This document shows, in pieces, positions 25,139-34,289 of a DNA stretch of 64,000 bases. The position numbers and the translations under genes were made by a program. Each line of letters opens with the position of its first letter. The stretch's first letter is position 1. This stretch comes from RGIG3102 sp964525015. GTDB taxonomy: Bacteria; Bacillota; Clostridia; Oscillospirales; Ruminococcaceae. The notes under the pieces are model-generated. The model searched no databases, had not been told where the DNA came from, and saw only the letters and a list, made by a program, of their open reading frames with translations. Location: assembly GCA_964525015.1 (NCBI GenBank), contig CAZGFY010000005.1:32304-96303 (forward strand). Reading direction: 5' to 3'.

Positions 25139-26245
25139 TTTTGTGTTGTAATTCAAATTATCATTTTTAATATATAATTTAATTTCGTTTTTGGTGTCTA
25201 TATATTTAAAATGGGCTGTTTCAATAATAGGCTCTTGAAAGTTTTGGCTAGCAATTTCTTCTACAAATAAATCTGTCCATTTTTCTGGGTTATCGCTTTT
25301 AATAAGGGTGTTGTAGGCATTTACTTTTTGCTTTTTTTGAGAGGTTAAAAGCCTTATGATTATCATAGGAAGATACACAGCACTCGCTAGCATTAAAAAA
25401 TTCCCAACCCCTTCTTGGCCATCTGCAAATCTAAAATAATATCCTAAAATAAAGGTGAACAAGGCTACACTTACTAATCCAGAAATATAGTATTTATTAT
25501 TTCCCATAATATATTTTTTTGCAATTTGTTTGTTTTGAGAAAATATTTTTTCTTTTAATTTTCTAGTTTTCCTATCATCTGTTATCTCCCAAGGGTCAGT
25601 TTGTTTAATATCATTATAGGATAATTTTCTATCATTTCTAAAAACATTATGCAGTTTAATTGCAATAGCAGTTGCAAAAATGCTCACTGCAATCATATAT
25701 AATCCATAAACATACATTCTTAATAAAATCTGAGGAATAAAGCTAAATATAACGGTATCTAGATTAAGAAAACTTAGCACAATAAATAAAATTGATAAAA
25801 CAGCCGTTAAAATTTGAACTCCAAATCCAATTAAAATAGACTCTGTATCCATTTTCGAAATATCCACCACTTTTTTAACATTCTTAAAAAACACAAGTGA
25901 AATAATAACGCTTTCGATTTTAAAAAGCGGAGTGTTTATAAGGGAAATTATCGGATTAATAACATTGCTACTTTGACTGCTAGTTAAAAAATATCCCATC
26001 CCCATAGATGTAATTAATAAAACAGCAAAAATAAGCATCATCGGAACAATCATTATCATAACAGCTGCTCCTTTTTGCTTTTCATTTTTAACAAGTGAGA
26101 AACAAACACTTAGTTGTTCGTATAATGATTTAGAAAAACCAAGAATAGAGCCTACTAATAAAATGTTGGATGCAAGGCTATTCATATTATCTCCGGCACC
26201 AATCACAGTGTCGATTGCATTTGAAAATATACTTAGATGTATCAT
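25121..26245 (-). CDS. Polytopic membrane protein of unknown function
   Basis: I do not recognise this 374-residue protein. It has about seven hydrophobic helices: roughly 25-40, 62-88, 140-165, 175-195, 250-270 and 280-300, with a charged cytosolic loop around 205-240 (NDRKLSYNDIKQ, TRKLKEKIFSQNKQ) and a hydrophilic C-terminal 65 residues. No catalytic motif is apparent. It follows the YfhO gene by 22 bp and ends at a strong terminator, so it is the last gene of that operon. A role with YfhO in the cell envelope is a guess from position only. Confidence 0.75.
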   Translation of the reverse strand: MIHLSIFSNAIDTVIGAGDNMNSLASNILLVGSILGFSKSLYEQLSVCFSLVKNEKQKGAAVMIMIVPMMLIFAVLLITSMGMGYFLTSSQSSNVINPIISLINTPLFKIESVIISLVFFKNVKKVVDISKMDTESILIGFGVQILTAVLSILFIVLSFLNLDTVIFSFIPQILLRMYVYGLYMIAVSIFATAIAIKLHNVFRNDRKLSYNDIKQTDPWEITDDRKTRKLKEKIFSQNKQIAKKYIMGNNKYYISGLVSVALFTFILGYYFRFADGQEGVGNFLMLASAVYLPMIIIRLLTSQKKQKVNAYNTLIKSDNPEKWTDLFVEEIASQNFQEPIIETAHFKYIDTKNEIKLYIKNDNLNYNTKWNYQN

Positions 26246-26267
26246 TTAATCTCCTAAAATATTTAGT

Positions 26268-28748
26268 TCATTTATATTTTTTAATATATATAATAGTTAA
26301 TGGTAAGAAAATAGCTGAAATCACACTGCCTTCAAAAAGTCCAATCGGTGAAAATGAAAGCTCAACAAAGTTTTCTCCTTTATTTAAGTTTGCTGATAAA
26401 AACGTGTTTAAATAGGCCGTGGTTTCAACTTTTTCTCCATTAATTTTTATCTCCCAGCCTTTATCATATGGAATTGAAGTGTATAAAAATCCGTTTGTAT
26501 CAGCTGTTATAACAGCTGATATATCAGTTCCATCTATATTTAAATCAGTTGTGTTTTTATTTATATTTTCGGTTATCACTTTTAGCAGTTCTTCATTCAC
26601 TATGCAAAAAACTGCCGAATTAATCTTAATTTCATTAGAATTAAAAACAAGCTTTACATCTATTTTATCACCTTGTAAATATTCGCCAATATATACACTA
26701 CCTTCACTTGGCGTATGCTCAGAAGTGGGTGTGTAGATATTATCATTTATATATAAAGTGTAGTACTGGTAGCTTGCTAAATTCAAATAAACATCTCCTG
26801 ATTTTTCAAGATTTAAGCTATACTCTAAAACAATATTTTCATTTGATTTAAATTGATTTTCACTTATTTTTTCGCCAGTGTAGGAAACTAAACTTAAATC
26901 AAAAATTTTTAATACATCATCTTGGTAAGGATAGATTGATTTTAAAATATTCTCACTATTTTCAAATGCATTTGAAGTTAAACTAGTGTTAAAATCTCCA
27001 CTAGCAAAAGAAATCAAATTCAATGTGTATGGATTTTGATGCAAGTTTATTCCATTTTGAGAAAAAACATTTGGGTAAAAGCTTGCCGTGTTTCCTTTAT
27101 TGATTTCGTATTTTATGCTGAATAAAGCATTGGTAATCGGATTCTTTCCATAATAGCTATTCCAAAAATAACTTTGTGGATTCCCTAGCGATTTCAGCGT
27201 TTGATTTATGCTATCTTTAAAAACTGAGCTATAGTGAGTTATACCTTTATAATTAAACTCTATTGCATCATTTTTACTTCTTTCAAAATCTTTTTCAGCT
27301 CGATAAAAGCTATCATCTTTTTCCATTTCTTCAACCACTATTGAAAGTGATTTGTGATAATTAGAGTAGGTTTCTTCATTTTCATATCTAAACTGATTAT
27401 CCAGCCCTTTTACTTGGCTATACCCATTAAAAACAAGCTCAAAAATCAATACTATAAATAATAAAATATTGGCTTTTTTAATCTTATTAACATTTAATAA
27501 GATTAAAGCATAAATAAGGACTAAAACTCGATTTATAGCAATTAAATTTTGATTATCTATTAGTGTGCAAATTATAAAAACAATTACTACTGCTATTAAA
27601 AATGATTGATTTAGTTTATTCTGTTTAATGTTAAAAAATGATTTTGCCCCAATATATAAAAGAAAAAATCCAAACACAAATGCGTGCCTTGCAGGAAACC
27701 AGGACGGATGAGAAAATAAATGCCAAAATTCTATAAGTGGCATAACATTAAAGCTTAAAATAAAGAAAACAATCATTAATGCTGATGCAATTTTCTCTTT
27801 TAATTTTATATTAGAATTTATAAAAAATGAAATAGTAAACCCAATTGCTAGTATCGAAATATAAACACTCGCCGTGCCAGTGTCAGTTATGCTATCATAA
27901 TATCCTGATAGAAAATTCGGAAATAGTAAAGATAGTGAAAAATCGAATAAATTATCACTTCCAACATTGTAGCTAAGCCTATTTTCTAATAGGGATAAAA
28001 AGCTTGGCAAAATTAAAATCATCGACATTCCTGCAACTAAAATAGTTGAAACTAGGCAGATTATCGCTTTTTTTAAAATCTTATCTTTTAAAACTGCATC
28101 TTCGATAAAAACTCTATAAGCAAAATAAATCACGCTAAAAATATACACCATATACGATGTGTAATAATTAGATAAAACTAAAGCTAAAAATGAAAATATT
28201 AAAAGAGTTGGCTTTTTATCTTCTAAAATCCTATCTATTCCTATTAAAACTATCGGCAAAAAAATAACCCCATCAATCCACATAAGGCATAATGAGTAAT
28301 CAAAAACATAGCTTGATAAACTATAACAAATCGAAAATAAAATAAATCTATAATCCCAAAATTTAAATCTGCTTTTTAAAAATAAACTAAAGGTAAGGCT
28401 TGCAATACCAATCTTTAAAGCAGTTATAAAAAAGAGAACATAATGAAAATTTTCTGATTTAAAAAGCAAAAATATAATATTAAAAGGGCTACTTAAATAA
28501 TAGCTAAATAGAGATATATTTTCCGTTCCCATTGATTTATTCCAAGAAAACAAGATATTCGCTTCATCACTTAAATCTCTTAACGAATTAAAAAAAGCCG
28601 AATACTGCTCATTCATATCCATAATTAAAAGGCTCTTATCTCCAAAAGGAGCAAAGCCAAATAACATAAATACTATAATACTTATAAAAAAAGCAATAAA
28701 AAAGGATAGGTTTAATATTCTAAACGATTTTTTATCTAGGTTTTTCAT
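26268..28748 (-). CDS. YfhO-family membrane protein (probable GT-C type)
   Basis: 826 residues. The first half has about a dozen membrane helices; the early loop FGDKSLLIMDMNEQYSAFF with paired Asp residues matches the YfhO/DUF6044 entry loop of GT-C-like glycosyltransferases. The second half is a large extracellular domain, followed by a final membrane helix (GSVISAIFLPLTIIYI) and a short KKYK tail. In Bacillus and Listeria, YfhO proteins glycosylate lipoteichoic acid or related polymers, so a role in surface polymer modification is likely. It lies 4 bp after dinB and 22 bp before the unknown membrane protein. Confidence 0.9.
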   Translation of the reverse strand: MKNLDKKSFRILNLSFFIAFFISIIVFMLFGFAPFGDKSLLIMDMNEQYSAFFNSLRDLSDEANILFSWNKSMGTENISLFSYYLSSPFNIIFLLFKSENFHYVLFFITALKIGIASLTFSLFLKSRFKFWDYRFILFSICYSLSSYVFDYSLCLMWIDGVIFLPIVLIGIDRILEDKKPTLLIFSFLALVLSNYYTSYMVYIFSVIYFAYRVFIEDAVLKDKILKKAIICLVSTILVAGMSMILILPSFLSLLENRLSYNVGSDNLFDFSLSLLFPNFLSGYYDSITDTGTASVYISILAIGFTISFFINSNIKLKEKIASALMIVFFILSFNVMPLIEFWHLFSHPSWFPARHAFVFGFFLLYIGAKSFFNIKQNKLNQSFLIAVVIVFIICTLIDNQNLIAINRVLVLIYALILLNVNKIKKANILLFIVLIFELVFNGYSQVKGLDNQFRYENEETYSNYHKSLSIVVEEMEKDDSFYRAEKDFERSKNDAIEFNYKGITHYSSVFKDSINQTLKSLGNPQSYFWNSYYGKNPITNALFSIKYEINKGNTASFYPNVFSQNGINLHQNPYTLNLISFASGDFNTSLTSNAFENSENILKSIYPYQDDVLKIFDLSLVSYTGEKISENQFKSNENIVLEYSLNLEKSGDVYLNLASYQYYTLYINDNIYTPTSEHTPSEGSVYIGEYLQGDKIDVKLVFNSNEIKINSAVFCIVNEELLKVITENINKNTTDLNIDGTDISAVITADTNGFLYTSIPYDKGWEIKINGEKVETTAYLNTFLSANLNKGENFVELSFSPIGLFEGSVISAIFLPLTIIYIKKYK

Positions 28749-28752
28749 TAAA

Positions 28753-29967
28753 TTAGCCTTTCTCTTTTTTATTTTTCGAAACGGAATTTGCCGTTTTTAT
28801 TGTGTTATTGCCGAACTTTAATTTTAGATTATCCAAAGCCTTTTGCAAATTTTCATCTTTTTCATTAATCTCAATTTTATTAATTTCAAAGAGAGTTGTT
28901 TGTTCTGGTGTTTTTTCAGCTTTTAAATCTATCGCCGTAACAGTTATTGCCCTTATTGGGCGAAGCCCTATTAGCCAGTTGTCTTCGATTAATCTATATG
29001 CTGTTTTATAAATATCTTTGGTTATATTAGTTGATGGAATTTTTGTTTGCCTTTGCAAAACTTTAAACTGTGTATCCTTAATCGAAACCTGTACAGCATT
29101 TGCAAACAGCCCATTTTTTCTTAGGCTAAAGCCAACGTCTTCGGAAAGCTCCATAACTCTTGGCTTTATTTCGCTAGAAAGCTTTATATCATTTGAAAAG
29201 GTTGTGCCAGAGCCGATACTCTTAGCCTGTCTTTTCTCGCCAAAAGGAAGAACTGGGGATGTATCAAGCCCATTTGAATATTTATATAGCTCTCTTCCGT
29301 GTTTTCCTAGCCTATCTTCTAAAAGTATAAGTGGGGTGCTTGCTATATCTCCAATTGTGTGAATTCCCATATCTTCAAGGGTTGTTTTCGTGCTTTTTCC
29401 AACATACATCATATTTTCAATCCCTAAAGGATGAATAATATCTTTATAGTTTTCTTTGGTTATCTCGGTGGTTGCATCTGGCTTTTTATAATCACTGCCA
29501 AGCTTTGCAAATATTTTATTAAAACTAACTCCAACAGATATAGTTAGCCCTGTTTCTTTTTTCACTCTTTCTCTTATCATATCAGCTAAATCTTTTGGGG
29601 AAACTGCAAATAGATTATATGAATTTGTAACATCTAAATAACTCTCATCTATCCCAAAAGGCTCAACTAAATCCGTGTAGGAGTTGTATATTTCATTTAA
29701 AGTTTTATTGTATTTTTGATATAAATGCCTATGTGGTGGCAAAACAATTAAATCTTTGCAGAGTTTTCTTGCTGAGTAAATTGTTTGGGCTGTTTTTATT
29801 CCATATTTTTTTGCCACTTCATTTTTTGCCAAAACAATCCCGTGGCGAGTGTCTTCACTACCCCCAACGATAACTGGCTTATCCAAAAGTTCAGGATAGG
29901 CTAATAGTTCTACCGATGCATAAAACCCATTGCAATCGCAATGCAAAATACTTCTATCTTTATCCAA
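28753..29967 (-). CDS. dinB: DNA polymerase IV (Y-family)
   Basis: Error-prone translesion polymerase. The 404 residues begin with ILHCDCNGFYASVE (7-20), holding the first catalytic Asp, and then GIDESYLDVT (105-114) with the Asp107/Glu108 pair. The helix-hairpin-helix region (LEDMGIHTIGDIASTPL) and a little-finger domain follow. The C-terminus shows LFEINKIEINEKDENLQKALDNLKLKFG-type sequence (in part) but no clear clamp-binding peptide was identified. It is the first gene of the operon with YfhO; no LexA-like box was seen upstream, so SOS control is not shown. Confidence 0.95.
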   Translation of the reverse strand: MDKDRSILHCDCNGFYASVELLAYPELLDKPVIVGGSEDTRHGIVLAKNEVAKKYGIKTAQTIYSARKLCKDLIVLPPHRHLYQKYNKTLNEIYNSYTDLVEPFGIDESYLDVTNSYNLFAVSPKDLADMIRERVKKETGLTISVGVSFNKIFAKLGSDYKKPDATTEITKENYKDIIHPLGIENMMYVGKSTKTTLEDMGIHTIGDIASTPLILLEDRLGKHGRELYKYSNGLDTSPVLPFGEKRQAKSIGSGTTFSNDIKLSSEIKPRVMELSEDVGFSLRKNGLFANAVQVSIKDTQFKVLQRQTKIPSTNITKDIYKTAYRLIEDNWLIGLRPIRAITVTAIDLKAEKTPEQTTLFEINKIEINEKDENLQKALDNLKLKFGNNTIKTANSVSKNKKEKG

Positions 29968-30053
29968 AAGCCTATCCCCCTTTTCATTTAAATCTAATTT
30001 TTATTTTACACTAAAATCGATATAAATATCAATTACTAATTTTAAAAAAACAC

Positions 30054-30087
30054 AAAAAAGGTATTTTATTACTAAAATACCTTTTTT
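30054..30087. terminator. Bidirectional-looking terminator after the small membrane protein gene
   Basis: AAAAAAGGTATTTTA and TAAAATACCTTTTTT are perfect 15-base arms with a four-base loop. It sits between the 58-residue ORF and dinB. Confidence 0.85.
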
Positions 30088-30106
30088 CTCTTAATATGAG
30101 CTATCT

Positions 30107-30283
30107 TTAGTTAATAGGCTTAGAACCAATCCAATAACAACCTGCAGCTATGACGCCTGACATAAATTCTAAAGTTTCTACTAAAGCGTCATTCACTTGT
30201 ACACCTGTAATAATGCCTGAGCCTATATAAACCACTAAACAAATTACTACTGAAATAACAGTTCTCTTTATTGTTTCTGTCAT
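30107..30283 (-). CDS. Small two-helix membrane protein, 58 residues
   Basis: Read by me from the minus strand. ATG is preceded by GAAGG at about 10 bp, and 58 codons run to TAA, just before a strong terminator. The protein starts MTETIKRTVISVVICLVVYI (first membrane helix about 8-25) and has a second hydrophobic stretch near 36-53 (EFMSGVIAAGCYWIG), with a short acidic turn between (NDALVE). It is followed by SKPIN. The size and two-helix plan recall holin-like or small regulatory membrane proteins, but no family can be assigned. It stands alone between the QmcA gene and dinB. Confidence 0.65.
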   Translation of the reverse strand: MTETIKRTVISVVICLVVYIGSGIITGVQVNDALVETLEFMSGVIAAGCYWIGSKPIN

Positions 30284-30325
30284 ACACTTTTTTCCTTCAT
30301 TATATTCTATGAAACTCTAAACACC

Positions 30326-30367
30326 TTAATGGGGTGCTCACAAAGTTTATTATGAGCTCCCCATTAA
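30326..30367. repeat. 15-bp inverted repeat downstream of the QmcA-like gene
   Basis: TTAATGGGGTGCTCA and TGAGCTCCCCATTAA pair except at one base, with a 12-base loop. On the minus strand no T run follows, so it is either a poor terminator or a stabilising stem between the QmcA-like gene and the small membrane protein gene. Confidence 0.6.
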
Positions 30368-30385
30368 ATAATGTTTTAATATTTT

Positions 30386-31291
30386 TTATTTTGCTGTATC
30401 AGTTCCGATGATTTCTTTTGCAGCTGTTAGTAAACTGCCCATATTTTGCATATCGCTTGGAATGATAATTTTTGTAGCCTTACCATCTGCAACTTTTGCA
30501 AAAGTTTCTAGAGATTTTAAAGCTAGGATTTTATCATTTGGAGCCGCTGCATTTAAGATTTCAAATGATTCAGCAAGCGCTTTTTGTACTGATAAGATAG
30601 CTTCAGCTTCACCTTGCGCTTCTCTAATTCTTTGCTCTCTAACAGCTTCAGCACGTAAGATTGCAGATTCTTTTTCACCTTCTGCAAGTAGGATTTGGCT
30701 CACTTTTTCACCTTCTGCTCTTAGAATGCTTTCACGACGTTGTCTTTCAGCTTTCATTTGTTTTTCCATTGCATCTTGGATTTCGTGTGGTGGGATAATG
30801 TTTTTAAGTTCAACTCTTAAAACTTTAATTCCCCATCTGTCAGTATCAGCGTCTAGTTGAGCTGTGATTTTTGTGTTGATAACATCACGAGATGTTAAAG
30901 TTTGGTCTAGCTCCATATCACCGATGATGTTTCTAAGTGTTGTAGCTGTTAGATTTTCAATCGCTGTAATTGGTCTTTCAGTTCCGTAAGTAAATAGCTT
31001 TGAATCAAGAACTTGGAAGAACACAACAGAGTCGATTTGCATAGTTACGTTATCTCTTGTGATAACTGGCTGTGGTGGAAAATCGATAACCTGCTCTTTT
31101 AAGCTGATTTTTTTAACTACTCTTTCGATAAATGGGATTTTAACGTGTAATCCGCCTTCCCAAGTTGTGCTGTAAACACCTAGTCTTTCGATAACATAAG
31201 TTGTTGATTGTGGAACGATAACCACACATCTAAGTAGTACAATAATTGCTGCTAATGCAAACACTACAAATACAATTGTTCCTGCGCCCAT
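30386..31291 (-). CDS. SPFH/Band 7 (stomatin-like, QmcA-type) protein
   Basis: The 301 residues have one N-terminal membrane helix (about 4-25), then the SPFH domain with VVIVPQSTTYVIERLG (22-37), DRWGIKVLRVELKNI and IPPHEIQDAMEKQMKAERQRR, followed by a coiled-coil rich in Ala/Glu/Arg to about 250. This matches QmcA/YbbK-type stomatins, which form cage-like membrane oligomers. The NfeD protein upstream (64-bp gap) is the usual partner; SPFH-NfeD pairs are linked to membrane microdomains and quality control. The assignment is secure; the cellular role is only broadly known. Confidence 0.93.
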   Translation of the reverse strand: MGAGTIVFVVFALAAIIVLLRCVVIVPQSTTYVIERLGVYSTTWEGGLHVKIPFIERVVKKISLKEQVIDFPPQPVITRDNVTMQIDSVVFFQVLDSKLFTYGTERPITAIENLTATTLRNIIGDMELDQTLTSRDVINTKITAQLDADTDRWGIKVLRVELKNIIPPHEIQDAMEKQMKAERQRRESILRAEGEKVSQILLAEGEKESAILRAEAVREQRIREAQGEAEAILSVQKALAESFEILNAAAPNDKILALKSLETFAKVADGKATKIIIPSDMQNMGSLLTAAKEIIGTDTAK

Positions 31292-31354
31292 AATAATTCT
31301 CCTTTTTATTTAATATTTACTTTTAAACTATTTTTTAATAGCTTTAAAACTTTT

Positions 31355-31813
31355 TTAAACTGTTATAGTTTCTTTTTTCTTTTCAACCACAACAGAAGCT
31401 CCTGAAAGGCTTTTAACTATGCACATTTCGCCTTTTTCAATCTTTTCATCAGCCCTTGCCATCCAAGTGATACCACTAATTTCAACCTTACCTGGAAGAT
31501 TAGGGTTAATTTCTTTTGTAACCATAACTTCTTTGCCGATATTCATATCAGCATTTGTTGGAGTAAGTGGTTTTTTTCTTAGTTTTTTAACAGTTGGATA
31601 TGCAAGAAGAAAACTAATTAAACTAACCCCTGCAAAAACAGTTAACTGTGTGTAAAAATTTGAGGTGAATAATGAAGCTATAAAAGCCGCTATTGCCCCA
31701 AAAACAAACCAAACACTAACTAGTGCTGCTGTTGCAAATTCTGCAAATGAGAAAACAACTATCATCCCCACCCACATAATGCTTAGAATATTATCAATTA
31801 TCGCTTGTAACAT
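31355..31813 (-). CDS. NfeD-family membrane protein
   Basis: The 152 residues contain three or four helices in the first 75 residues, then a soluble OB-fold (NfeD C-terminal) domain from about 85 with GKEVMVTKEINPNLPGKVEISGITWMAR (key part GKVEISGITWMAR). This is the short, protease-less NfeD form that pairs with a stomatin/QmcA partner, here encoded directly downstream. In family studies the OB domain contacts the SPFH protein. It has its own promoter and strong ribosome site (AAAGGAGA). Confidence 0.92.
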   Translation of the reverse strand: MLQAIIDNILSIMWVGMIVVFSFAEFATAALVSVWFVFGAIAAFIASLFTSNFYTQLTVFAGVSLISFLLAYPTVKKLRKKPLTPTNADMNIGKEVMVTKEINPNLPGKVEISGITWMARADEKIEKGEMCIVKSLSGASVVVEKKKETITV

Positions 31814-31886
31814 ACAAATCTCCTTTCTAATATATCTTGAATTTTCACAAAAAAAGTTCTATTCAAATATCTTTATCTCTGTTATA

Positions 31887-31915
31887 ATTATATATCATAA
31901 TATTATTAATTGCAA
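31887..31915 (-). promoter_or_regulatory. Promoter of the NfeD-QmcA operon
   Basis: TTGCAA and TATAAT with a 17-bp spacer on the minus strand, about 75 bp before the NfeD start. Confidence 0.6.
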
Positions 31916-32078
31916 TATATTAATAATTTTATGAATATACTTTAATATTGCTATGCTTTTATTATAATTTATATTCTTTTATATTTAAATAACAAAAATA
32001 GTAAATTAACCCCCTTTATTTTGCAAAAAAAGCAAAATAGAAAATAAAAAACCTAGTTTTGAAAGGAAAAACTAAATA

Positions 32079-33314
32079 ATGAAAAAAATATTCTCTTTTT
32101 TAATTTCTTTAATAATTATACTCGCTGTTGCTTTTGGCGTTGTGTTTTTTTCTGCCTTTAATGAAGATTTTGATACATTTTCTTCAATCACCATTAATGA
32201 TATACAAATTGAGGCAAATTCAGGCTTTTATGAGCAAACATTTCTTCCTTTTTTTCCACCAATAGAAAAACACGGCACTAACTATATCGAAAATCTAACT
32301 ATTTTCAAAACATCTTCTCGAGATTTTAATATTGATTTAGAAAGTGAATACACAGCTAGCGTAGTATTAAATGATGAAGAGGTATATTACGGAAATAATA
32401 TTAATAACTTTCATTTTTTGGAAGTTGGAGAATATGTGATTAAGGTTACTATTCCCTTTACAAATGAGAATAAAACAGGATACTATGATTATAGCTTTAT
32501 AGTTGAAACTATCGAAGACCCTACCTTATCTATTTCTAATACCAATCCAAATCAAGGGGATTTAGTTTTTGTTGAAATACAGAATGTTTTTAATGAATAT
32601 GATGTTGATATCTCTTCAAAATATGCACCGAGTGCTAGCATATTTATTCCACAAGAAAACAAAATTGAATTTTATATCCCTATAAACTACATGGTTCAAG
32701 CTAATGATTTTCTTTTAGAAATATCACTTACTAATGATGATACTTCTTATAATTTTTCAGAAAACATCTCAGTTGGGGCAACGGAATACGAAACAATCAG
32801 CTTTACAATGCCAGCTTCTGTAGAAGATTCAACTGTTAATTCAGCTAATGCAAACCAAGAATACCGAGATACAATCCACCCTTTATACTACACTAAGGAT
32901 ATGAATGTTTACTGGGAAGGAAATTTTATAAAACCAACGGATGCAACTAGAGTTTCTTCTGATTTTGGGCAGATTAGATATATAAATGGTGTATATTCTC
33001 GCCATAGTGGGATTGATTATGCCGATGCAACGGGGACAGCTGTTTATGCAGCAAATAATGGAATTATTGAATATGCTGGATTTTTACAGCTATCTGGGAA
33101 CACAATAGTTATCGAGCACGGACTTGGACTAAAAAGCTACTATATGCATATGGACTCTTTAGATGTTGAAACTGGAAACTATGTTACTAAAGGAGATTTT
33201 GTTGGCACTATTGGCACAACTGGATATTCAACTGGCCCACATTTACACTACCAAGTGAGTATTGAAAATCAGCCTGTTGATCCAGTTGATTTATACACTT
33301 TATTCGATGAATAA
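32079..33314 (+). CDS. M23-family metallopeptidase (LytM-type), membrane-anchored
   Basis: The 411 residues start with one hydrophobic helix (about 4-25, SFLISLIIILAVAFGVVFF) that anchors or exports the protein. Residues 30-280 are an extracellular region, probably with beta-sandwich modules. The C-terminal 130 residues are a LytM/M23 endopeptidase with His309/Asp313 in HSGID, HMDSL, and His388/His390 in HLHYQV, the zinc ligands of the active type. It should cleave peptidoglycan peptide bridges. No partner is obvious; trxB follows by 41 bp. A short hairpin and AT-rich sequence precede it. Confidence 0.88.
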   Translation: MKKIFSFLISLIIILAVAFGVVFFSAFNEDFDTFSSITINDIQIEANSGFYEQTFLPFFPPIEKHGTNYIENLTIFKTSSRDFNIDLESEYTASVVLNDEEVYYGNNINNFHFLEVGEYVIKVTIPFTNENKTGYYDYSFIVETIEDPTLSISNTNPNQGDLVFVEIQNVFNEYDVDISSKYAPSASIFIPQENKIEFYIPINYMVQANDFLLEISLTNDDTSYNFSENISVGATEYETISFTMPASVEDSTVNSANANQEYRDTIHPLYYTKDMNVYWEGNFIKPTDATRVSSDFGQIRYINGVYSRHSGIDYADATGTAVYAANNGIIEYAGFLQLSGNTIVIEHGLGLKSYYMHMDSLDVETGNYVTKGDFVGTIGTTGYSTGPHLHYQVSIENQPVDPVDLYTLFDE

Positions 33315-33355
33315 TTTTTAAAATTAAGGATACTAAAAAAACGGAGGATATTTAT

Positions 33356-34267
33356 ATGATTTATGATGTTGCAATTATTGGCGCTGGCCCTGCTGGGCTT
33401 TCTAGCGCTATTTATGTTCAAAGAGCAGGATTTAATTCAATCGTGTTTGAAGGGAATGTTCACGGGGGACAAATTATAAACACTCCCGAAGTTGAAAACT
33501 ACCCAGCTATTCGCTCAATTACAGGGGTTGAGTATGCAATGAATATTTACGAGCAAGCAACAACTTTTGGTGCTGTGGTTGAATATAAGGCTGTAACTAG
33601 TGTTGATTTAGCCGGTGATATTAAAAAAATCTACTGTGGCAATGAGATGTATGAAGCGAAAACTGTTATTATTGCAACTGGTGTTGTTCGCCGTCCTTTA
33701 TCAGTAGTTGGTGAAAATGAATTTTTAGGAAAAGGCGTTAGCTACTGCGCAACTTGTGATGGAGCATTTTTTAAAGATAAAATAGGAATGGTTGTAGGTG
33801 GCGGAAACACGGCACTTGAAGATGCTGTTTACCTATCTAGTATGTGCAGTAAGATTTACTTAGTTCATCGCCGTGATGAATTTAGAGGGGCAAAACACGA
33901 GGTAGATAAGGTTTTAAAAAATAAAAAGATTGAACTGGTTCTTGATAGCGTTGTAACTGGGATTTATGGCGATACCAAAGTTAATTCAGTTACAGTGAAA
34001 AATCTTAAAACAAATGAAGAAAAAACAATTGAAACTTCCTGTGTTTTTATAGCTGTTGGCTTAATTGCTCAAAATACGATGTTTGAAAATCAGATTGATT
34101 TAACTCCTGATGGCTATGTTAATTCTGGAGAAGATTGCAAAACAAATATAGCTGGAGTTTTTACAGCTGGAGATACAAGAAATAAAACTTTAAGACAATT
34201 AGTAACTGCAACAGCTGACGGTGCTATTGCTGGAACAGCAGCCTGCGACTACCTTTCAAAATTATAA
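33356..34267 (+). CDS. trxB: Thioredoxin-disulfide reductase
   Basis: Transfers electrons from NADPH to thioredoxin through FAD and a redox disulfide. The 303 residues have the FAD-binding GAGPAGLSSA (9-18), the active-site CATC (131-134), the NADPH GGGNTALEDA, and the C-terminal GVFTAGDTRNKTLRQ FAD loop. Length is normal. The ribosome site is CGGAGGA. It lies between a peptidase and a glycosidase-like gene with gaps of 41 and 22 bp, so the three are probably co-transcribed although functionally unrelated. Confidence 0.96.
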   Translation: MIYDVAIIGAGPAGLSSAIYVQRAGFNSIVFEGNVHGGQIINTPEVENYPAIRSITGVEYAMNIYEQATTFGAVVEYKAVTSVDLAGDIKKIYCGNEMYEAKTVIIATGVVRRPLSVVGENEFLGKGVSYCATCDGAFFKDKIGMVVGGGNTALEDAVYLSSMCSKIYLVHRRDEFRGAKHEVDKVLKNKKIELVLDSVVTGIYGDTKVNSVTVKNLKTNEEKTIETSCVFIAVGLIAQNTMFENQIDLTPDGYVNSGEDCKTNIAGVFTAGDTRNKTLRQLVTATADGAIAGTAACDYLSKL

Positions 34268-34289
34268 TTTCTAGGAGCAACACAATTAA

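Noticed and set aside
30408..30860. A 150-residue plus-strand frame opposite the QmcA-like gene
   Set aside because: It lies wholly inside a well-supported stomatin gene on the other strand and resembles no family.
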